From positions 159,939 to 223,938 of the forward strand of contig NW_005179318.1 of the NCBI RefSeq assembly GCF_000350225.1: DNA of 64,000 nucleotides. The letters are read 5' to 3'. Of this stretch, positions 56,416 to 64,000 are shown one piece after another. The notes under the pieces were generated by a model. That model was not told the origin of the DNA, ran no database searches, and was given only the letters and a program-made list of their open reading frames with translations. The stretch is from Chondrus crispus (taxonomy: Eukaryota; Rhodophyta; Florideophyceae; Gigartinales; Gigartinaceae). Each line of letters starts with the position of its first letter. Within the stretch, counting starts at the first letter, position 1. A program made the position numbers and the translations under genes.

Positions 56416-58573
56416 CTGGCGCCCCGTGGGGTATTGGTCGTACTCACTGTCGGATAGTGAGCGCAACTACAGCGCTACCGAACGCGAGTGCTTCGCCGTA
56501 GTGTGGGCCGTCCGCACACTACGGCCGTACGTAGAGGGCACGAAGTTCACCGTACGGACGGACCATGACGCCCTCCGATGGCTCATGTCACTCACCGAGA
56601 GTTCCGGAAGACTCATCCGGTGGCGGCTACGTCTGGCTGAATACGATTTCACCATTCAGTACCGCCCCGGACGCGTGCATCAGGTGCCCGATGCCCTGTC
56701 ACGACTCGTGTTGCCGAAGGTCGCCGATGACCCTCGCCCCACCGTCGAGGTGGATGACGACATCCCCACTTTCGACGGGGGCACGACAGTTCGAGACGTA
56801 TCGAACGAGCTCGCGGACCACTCTTGTACCGCCAGTTGTGATCATAAGGCCGTCCATGTCTTCGTAACGACACGGAACCAAGCCGAAGCCCGAACAAGGT
56901 CGCGCGCACGGACGCGCGACGAACCGAGGGGCGACGACGAAGCCCCCGCTCTCCAAGGACCCAATTCGTTTTGGGAGGAGAACGACGAGTTCGACGCCGC
57001 CGACATCCAGCGCGCCGAAGACCCCGAGGCTGGCGTGCTCGATGCCTCGGTCGCCCTACCGCAGGACGACCTTCCGGCTCCTCTTACGATAGAGGAGATA
57101 GCCGAGGAGCAACGCGTGGATGACTTCTGCCAAACCGTTTTGGCACTACAGTCAGAGTCCCGGGACTCCGCGTTCTTCGAGGACCACCAAGGGGTGCTCA
57201 AGCGGAGACACCCCTTCGACCCTGATATCGTTCAGGTGGTGGTACCTCGGACGCTTCGCGCCAGGCTCCTTCGCTTGTGCCACAATCCGGCCATCGCGGG
57301 GCACCCGGGCCAGAACCGTATGTACTACGCACTTCGACGCGAGTACTACTGGCTCCACCTGGCTGCAGACGTCGCAGCCACGGTGCGAGGGTGTCGAACC
57401 TGCGCGATGAACCGGGTCAAGCTGAGGAAACATCTCAACCGATTGAGATTGTTTCCAGCTACGAGGCCCCTCGAGAGCCTCGCAATCGACATCTTGGGGC
57501 CGCTCCCCAGGACGAAGACAGGAAAACGGTTCCTGCTCGTGATTACGGACCGCTTCAGTAAGCTAACGCAAGTCGTTGCGCTCCGCACGATAACAGCGCA
57601 CACGGTCGCAGTTGCGTTCTGCGACTCGTGGGTGTTCAAGTATGGCGTCCCTCGCACGTTGCTTTCGGACAACGGCCCTCAGTTTAATGCCAAGTTCTTC
57701 CACAGCACATGCCGCGTTCTGGGGATAACGAATTTGTACACTTCGGCGTACCATCCCCAGACGAACGGGCAAGTCGAGCGATATAACCGAACAATCGCCT
57801 CGATGCTGCGGAACTACGTGGGTGAACACCAGGACGACTGGGATGTGTACGTGGGGCCGCTTACGTATGCGTACAACTCCCACGTACATCGCACCACACG
57901 CACCACGCCGTTTGAGCTCGTGCTCAGCAGGCCACCGCCGGAGTTCTCTCTCCGACGGGCGGACGGCGACGCGCCCCCTTCGCATAGGGGGAACCAACGT
58001 GCCGAGTTCCTCAAGACCTTGGACTTGACTATCCAAAAGGCCTACGGGAGCCTGCGTCGGACGCAGGCCCGCTACAAGCGCGACTTCGATAAGCGCATAC
58101 GACGTATTAATTCCCGGCTCCGTCCCGGAGAATACGTATATCTCAACCCCACCGATGGGGCTAAGACATCGAACAAGCTCGCCTCGCCCGCGGTCGGACC
58201 CTACCGCGTGCTCGCCAATGACCGCCGAACCATCACGATCGATCGTGATGGGGTCACCGAGCGAGTCTCCGCCGACCGCTGCGTGTACGCGCCGTCTCCG
58301 ATAGACGCGCCACAAGCAAGTACGACGACCCCGCGGGACCTTGCCGATAAGGTCACCGCGGGAACGCAGTATGCCGTCGAACGGCTACTGAGACATCGAG
58401 TCATGGAAGACGGAACTACGGAGTTCCTCATCAAGGGGGCGGATTACGACACCCCCACTTGGACTGCGCGGACTCACGTCCCGGAGGAGTTGATGTCTCG
58501 TTACGCCCAACGCCTCCGGAGACGTACCGGCAGAGACCTCACCCAAACCGTGAACGCGGACGTTCACGCTTAA
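56416..58573 (+). pseudogene. RNase H, integrase and chromodomain of B1 (3' segment of pol)
   Basis: Resumes at WRPVGYWSYSLSDSERNYS, the residue block that follows the split point in B2, and is open to TAA at 58573. RNase H end (ERECFAVVWAV, RTDHDALRWL), HHCC finger (HNPAIAGHPGQ ... RGCRTCAMNRV), DDE core (AIDILGPLP, LLSDNGPQF, NGQVERYNRTI) and chromodomain are all present. The chromodomain has IKGADYD where B2 has IKWADYD, which loses a conserved aromatic residue. The upstream ATG of this frame at 56255 is in A sequence read antisense and is not a real start. Confidence 0.9.
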
Positions 58574-59224
58574 GGGGGGGGCCCTCGACCGCTCCTTCGC
58601 GGATTAACCCCAGTCTGCACGAACAGACTAAAAGGGGAAGCGAAGGAGGTCGGCGGACCCTATCGGAGGGTCACAGCCGGGGACGCGTTCAAGTCAAGTC
58701 GTCTTGACTTCTCGGACGTCAAGGACGCGAGAGATAAGAACAGGACAGTACGAACTGCCTGAAAAAATGTTGGGCCCTCGTAATGACCGACATTACGAGG
58801 ACCGTGAAACCCGGTTCGGATCGGAAAAGTCGGACGACCCCCCCCTAACAGGATTGTCGGACGATCCGTTAAGTCCAGCAACCACGGCGAGGAGGGGCGC
58901 CCGACGAACAAGGAGATCAACAGTGGGATCACGAGGGCCCTCGGTGGGAAGAGTAAGCGACCAAGAATGCCCGTCGCTTTGGTCTCGGTATAACCGAGAA
59001 GGGGGAGGCTCACGTCGAGCTTCCAATCAGCATCTGCGTCGGAGAGCCCGGCAGAAGACCGGATCATGACCCTCCCGGTGTGGATCGCGCGCGAGAAAGC
59101 GCGCAAAACGCGTCGGCAGATGCGCAGACGAGCGAGGCCGCATTCCCCACAGCAGTCGCCAGGATAGTTAAGGAAGGAGGGGTAAGCGAAAGCAACTCAG
59201 CCTGAGGGGCACCAGTATATGCGC
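58574..59224 (+). other. Hairpin-rich region after B1 pol
   Basis: Copy of 50013-50665 with the same stems shifted by 8560 bases, for example CCTCGTAATG/CATTACGAGG at 58776-58800. A TATATGCGC string ends the shared part. Confidence 0.65.
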
Positions 59225-61332
59225 CCAGACGCAAGACACCCCAAAACCGCCGCCGACACATGCCCCATAATACGGAAAATTACGGGGGATGAGAACGTGG
59301 CACGTGAGCGAGTGCGCGCCATGCGCCAACACCGCTTGCGTCATCACCAAATCACCCCGCCACGATCCCCCGAAAATAACGGAAAATCAACGGTGGCAAT
59401 TACACCAACACGTGCATGGCGCACGGGGGTACTGTACCCCATACGAAAAGCTAGGAGAAGGCGGACGGCGCTGAGCTAGGGTACAACGGTACCGGGCAGA
59501 AAGTACACACGTCCACCCCCACACCGAAGGGGAGGAAGGTGCGAAGTCGACAACGGACGCTTCGCAATCCCGGCCCCGGCACCCCCAAGCCGCCCGATTG
59601 GCTTTCCCTCCTAGGCCCCTCCTCACGCGGACCGCGGCGCACCGGTGGTGCGCGTGGCCCGAGCCGCCCTCCAGCGAGCGACGACGCGCGGGTTGGCCAC
59701 CGCTGAGGAGGGGAAGAACGCAGCCACCCCCGCGCTTTCGAGCCCTCGCTACCGGAACCGAGGGGCGCGGGAGGGGCGAGAAGACGCTCCCACCTACATC
59801 GCTGACATCTCCACTGCGCCGTACGGATCCCCTCTCGATTTACACCGAATACAAGAAGCATACCGAGGTCGGCATAAGGAGCCGAGAACGGAGACCCGAA
59901 GACGACCAAGCTTGCCCCACCGAAGCGACTGTCCCCCTGACATGCGGGACCACACCACCGACCGCACTCCGCATGACGCGTCGTACTCGCGGCGCAGGGG
60001 TGTGACAACGGACAGGTCCGCCTCCGTGGTCGACCACGTCGAGCGCAGTACCCCGCGTCAAGGGGCTGTCTGTACCTCGAAGACCGCGGAGATCACGTAC
60101 TCGACGGACGTGGCATCGCTACAAGGGGCCCCGACGGGGGCCTTGCTGAAAGGGCACACGACGTCCCCTCGCGGCACGACTGGCAAGAGGATCTCGTCAC
60201 CTACGCCTTTTGCGGAAAGGCCCCCAACCGTCGCGAGGGCGTACCCTGCACTGGAGTGAGTGACTGTCGAAATAAGGGGGTTGGATAAGGCCTCCCCGAG
60301 ATAGTGTACCGAGAGAGAGACGGACCTCCGTAGGTCCAGCCCCAATCTCCTCCGCGAAAGTTTTGACCTTTGCAGAACGAAATGACCACCGACCGCCTAC
60401 TGTCAAGGACCCTCGGGGTCCGTACACGTTAACGCAAGCGACAGTTCAGGGCTAGAAACCGACGAAAGACCTCCCTGAGGGGGACACGATGAGAGCCGAC
60501 CTCGAGGAAGGACCGAAATTCGGGACAACAGAGGAACAACCGTTGTTCGAAAAGTATGTGCCCATGTTTCGACCAGATGGGATGGTCTATGAAGGGTTCG
60601 CCGAGTTCGCCAGCTACGGTGACTTTGCACCATACACCCTCTGAGGGTACGTGGTCGTGAGGAAGAATGCTCGGGCGAATACGCGTTTTGAGAAGGACGC
60701 GAGGGAAGAGGAGGCCTGATGTCAACATAAGAAACCGCGTGGAACAAGGGCATGTGATGGGGAGGTCGCCCTCCATACTCCCCGAAGAATCTTGTCGTCA
60801 AGAGCGCGGCTCGAATGGGGCTCAAGGGGAGAGATTGACAAGGAACGGATCGCAAAAGTGTGCGGAGATCGCGGATACCATGAGCTCGGACGACGGAGCT
60901 GTTCTAGAGAGATATGGACGAGCTTGCTCGTGAAAGTAATTGCGAGTTGTGAAGCCCTTACAGCATCGGACGATGCATCCACTCCAGAGGGAACGTCACG
61001 GCCGTGACCTGAAGATGGAGAGCTATGTCACGGCGCTTCAGCGGAAAGACATTTCGAGGACTTTTGTTGTACACTTCGGTGTATGGTTCCGACGCAGTCT
61101 CTTTTGGTACGTCTGTCGGAGGGACGTTACATGAAGAAGGTGCGACGTACAGAGAGCTTGCGCGTATCACTGGGGCGATGGCAGAGCTATAGAAGAAGCA
61201 GAGGTTTGTTGGGGGCGCACGAAACGTGTCGCCGGAGGCTGAAGGGCAATACAAACCGCACATTGACGGACAAGGACAGGACGGGGATAAGTCCCAACTC
61301 AACGAGGGCCTGTCTGTGAGCGAGGAGTGGGA
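59225..61332. other. B1 3' region without recognised gene
   Basis: Sequence between the structured region and the antisense ORF end. Frames such as 59645-60259 (plus) are Arg/Thr-rich and show no signature. It may contain the 3' UTR of the antisense transcript. Confidence 0.4.
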
Positions 61333-63852
61333 CTACCGACGTGTTTGAGGGTTATCACGAGAAGACTTCGTAACGTTAAGAAAAGACTCGGATTTATTTA
61401 CGGGGGTCGTGACTACTGTCGCGATCGCTAGCGACTCGCGTGGAGGAAGCAAACGGACGCTTAGGGGACTAACGAGAGGCGGATTAACGGAGGCGTACCG
61501 AGGGATCGTCGGTGTACCCGAGATCTCAACGATTCGGATCGTTGGAAGGTTCCGACGACCCTGTAGCACGCGCCCTCGGAGGGCAATAGCTTGGATGACA
61601 CGGCAATTCGGCCTCCGTTTCATGAAGCGGAGGAAGCGTGGCCTCCCCGACGGGATCCCAACCCCGGGGCGGATCAGCAGAGATCGCGGGTCCGTCGGTC
61701 GTCGAGAGGCCGTACCCGCGATCCTCATAAGGATCTCGGAGACCCTGCTGCGGCGCGGACGTAGCGCGCCCCAGGGGCCCGACACGAGCGGCTCTGAGAG
61801 CGTCACGCTCCCCGCGATATCGATCGCGGTCGGCAACGGCGCGCTGGAGATCGCTCGCGCGACGAGAGGAGGCCCTACGTAAAGCCTCAAGTTCGCCCTG
61901 AGCGCCGCGGAGCTGGGCCGCGAGGGAGTCGCGCTCCGCAGCGAAGGATTGGCGCTCCGCCCGAGGCGACGCGCCTCGCTGCTACGCTCAAGATACCAGT
62001 TCGTCAGGGTCCGCAGTAGGCCCTCTATGCTCCAAGTCCGATCAATTAGGTTCCCCAGGGCGCGGGACAACCTGGGGATTGCGGTGATCTCTCGGCGAGT
62101 TAAATCGAGACGGAGCGCTTGGACCCGCGGGGCACCAGGGTACCCAACGGAACCAAGGGAGGGGAGCGGAGGTAACGTAGACTCCGCCACCGTGCGGGGA
62201 CCGATATCGGGAAGGCCCCGTACCACGTTTGTCCCAGCCGACGCGACGGCTGGGGACTCCCCGTCGAGGTCGCGATACCTCTTCCGTCGTGCCTCTCGCG
62301 CCGTAGAACCGACACCCCCTTTGCTCCGAGAGGGGACCGCCAGGAGGGGATTCGGACGTGCCACGAAGGCATCTCCTTGACAATCATAAGCCAGGAAGGA
62401 ACTCCGGGTCCCTGTCGTGTAGTTGGTCCACGGTCGCCTGTTACGTTCGGGCACCGCGACGGCGCGGTGCATCAAGTCGAGGACCGAAGTGTAGGACCAT
62501 GGGACATTCGGGGAACCGCGCTCCAAGGGGTGCAGGGTCACGTCGGGCAGAGGCGGCGCGACCCGACCCAGGAAGGACAGCACACCGACGGGCTGTACGA
62601 AGGCGCGTCCATGTACCGAGACCTCGCTCATGAAAGCGTTACAGGTGGACCACGCCCATTCGCACTCGTAATTGTAGACAAGTTCCTCATACGCCGGGTG
62701 CCTCGAGTCAGCACACGCGAAGCCGAAATGCTTCAATGCGTAGGGGAGTAACGGATGCACTCCCAACGAAGGGAGTGCCTCCCCTGCTCCCGGCGGGAGC
62801 TCCGGAAAATCGCTTCGCGATAGGCCCGGAGAGAAGGCAGCGGATGGGAAGACACGACCGTCGTCCTCGTCAGCGTGGCGGTACGCCGACCAATCATTAG
62901 GAGCCAGGGCGATATGGTGGATGCGCATCAGAGCGCAAGCGGACTTCTGCAGAGCCGCACGAACCCTTGAGTAGGCACGAGGACGGGGGCTGACGTACAG
63001 CCCCGCTACCTCTGAAAGGATAAAACGACGGGGAGCTCGGGGGTCCCGGTGGAAGAGGTACGTCGACATTCGATCGACGTATTTGACCTCTTCCACACTA
63101 TAGGCAAACGTCCTATCACTGGGTATCTCGTCCGGAATTTGGTAGGGAGCACCGTCCCCCTCGGACAACAGACGACCCAAGGCAAGGGACGCCTCCGCTG
63201 CCAGGCCACCTTCGTAAATGGTGCGGATCCGGCCGCAGGTAAGCCCTCGCCAGAAGTTCGCCGACGGTCACGCCCGACCGAGCGTGACGGCGCCACGCGT
63301 AGTTTAGGCGGCTGAGCGGTAACGGAACCGACCGCTCCAGGGGCACCCCCAGCCACTGCGTAGAGGTGTCGGCCACCTCTTCCTCCGTGGCCCTGCCAAG
63401 CCGGGACGCTGTCGTCGGAGCACCAGGGCGCCGGCAACTACCGGAAGCTCCATATGAGCCCTCTGTGGGCTGATAAGTGCCCTCGCACGACCATGCCACG
63501 AGCTCCCCGCCGGGGGAACCACCGCCGACACCGACACGCGCAGGCCGAGAGGGCATCGGACCCGCTGCCACCAAGGACGATGGCGCACTGGGCGGCAAGG
63601 CGGCGAGCGACGGAAGACTTGGCTCTTCGGGCACTGTACGGACCCTCGGGCCTTCCGGAACGGACGGGGAGGCCACCACGGCGTCAGAGCGGCAGCGTTG
63701 ACGACGGTAGGAGGGAGTCGTGATGCCCCCGCCGCCTCGACGGAGGCGGGGTCATCAAGGGTCGGGGCGCAGACGACCGGTGCGTCCGATCCACTGCCAG
63801 ACAACGACCGCGGAAGCGAGGGGCTGTCCCGAGGGGTAGCCCGGGGTGACAT
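61333..63852 (-). pseudogene. Antisense ORF of B1 (unknown protein with coiled coil)
   Basis: Antisense to B1. A frame from about 63180 to 61333 (615 codons, first codon TTG, so not a true start) covers the core: PDEIPSDRTFAYSVEEVKYV, FHRDPRAPRRFILSEVAG, NDWSAYRHADEDDGRVFPS, LPYALKHFGFACADSRH, YECEWAWSTCNAFMSEV. Upstream, TQWLGVPLERSVPLPLSRL and RRHARSGVTVGELL lie in another frame (63240-63430), and a Pro/Ser-rich N-terminus begins near ATG 63852. Near 61960 a further shift moves a coiled coil (FAAERDSLAAQLRGAQGELE, DLQRAVADRDRYRGERDAL) out of the 615-codon frame. B3 has the same blocks in the same order, so a coding gene of roughly 750-830 codons is inferred. I recognise no family. Confidence 0.6.
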
Positions 63853-64000
63853 AGTGAGGACGAAAGGGCGCGAGCCGATTAGGCAGACGAGAGAGTAGGG
63901 GGGCTCGTGGAGAAGGAGAAAGAACGCCGCTTGCCGGGTCGGAGGGAGGAGAACGGACTCCCCCGGAGGGAGTAGCGCGGTAATGCCGACGTCGAGCCCC

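Larger units (their letters stand above)
56416..64000 (+). mobile_element. Family B retrotransposon B1, 3' part
   Basis: Continuation of the element begun at 26014: pol 3' segment, polypurine-like run (58548-58584), structured region (58574-59224) and antisense ORF (61333-63852). No B LTR occurs before 64000, so its 3' LTR should lie beyond. Confidence 0.75.

Noticed and set aside
1..64000. CRISPR arrays, operons, rRNA or bacterial genes
   Set aside because: No spaced short repeats, no bacterial gene clusters; all recognised proteins are eukaryotic or of eukaryotic mobile elements.

Overview
This window is eukaryotic, repeat-dominated chromatin. About 52 of the 64 kb is LTR retrotransposon or other transposon sequence. 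Only one host-like protein gene is convincing: an intronless SPRY-domain gene at 16925-18295. The GC-rich composition, the uninterrupted host gene and the density of chromodomain Ty3/gypsy elements would fit a repeat-rich alga such as a red alga, but the sequence alone does not settle the organism.

The retrotransposons fall into families that I label by their LTRs. Family A has ~1.07 kb LTRs (TGTAGTGCAA...CTACA), a chromodomain pol and an antisense ORF between pol and the 3' LTR. Family B has ~0.67-0.70 kb LTRs (TGTAGTATAA...CTACA), gag and pol in -1 relation, a chromodomain pol, then a structured RNA-like region and an antisense ORF before the 3' LTR. Family C has ~0.64 kb LTRs (TGTAGTGCACTGA...) and decayed gag-pol. 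A gag fragment of a fourth element, E, lies at 10375-11665.

The left arm (1-11665, mostly minus strand) is a nested stack. E was hit by B copy B3, of which the 3' LTR is at 9710-10374. The B3 antisense ORF was hit by a solo C LTR (7951-8581, TSD CATAA) and by a fuller C element (2940-7333). The C reverse transcriptase was hit by an A element (1-2939) that runs off the left edge with an open gag frame.

The middle (11666-26013) holds a quiet single-copy island with the SPRY gene, a decayed pogo/Tigger DNA transposon with TA target duplications (19279-21287), an element with 376-bp inverted-repeat arms carrying a gene fragment (21327-22944), a 91-bp tandem repeat, a tyrosine-recombinase fragment, and fragments of B and C elements.

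The right arm (26014-64000) is a three-level nest. B1 (plus) starts at 26014 and is cut at 31870 by A (minus). A is cut at 41943 by B2 (plus, 41944-54517, TSD CCGGC, nearly identical LTRs, the youngest event). A resumes at 54523-56415 and B1 resumes at 56416 and continues to the window end. Nearly all coding copies carry a few stops or frameshifts, so the intact organisation must be read by comparing copies. The least ordinary features are the antisense ORFs in two chromovirus families, the tRNA primer site shared by all three families, the B2 3' cassette bracketed by a duplicated polypurine-tract segment, and the hairpin-rich region after the B pol stop.
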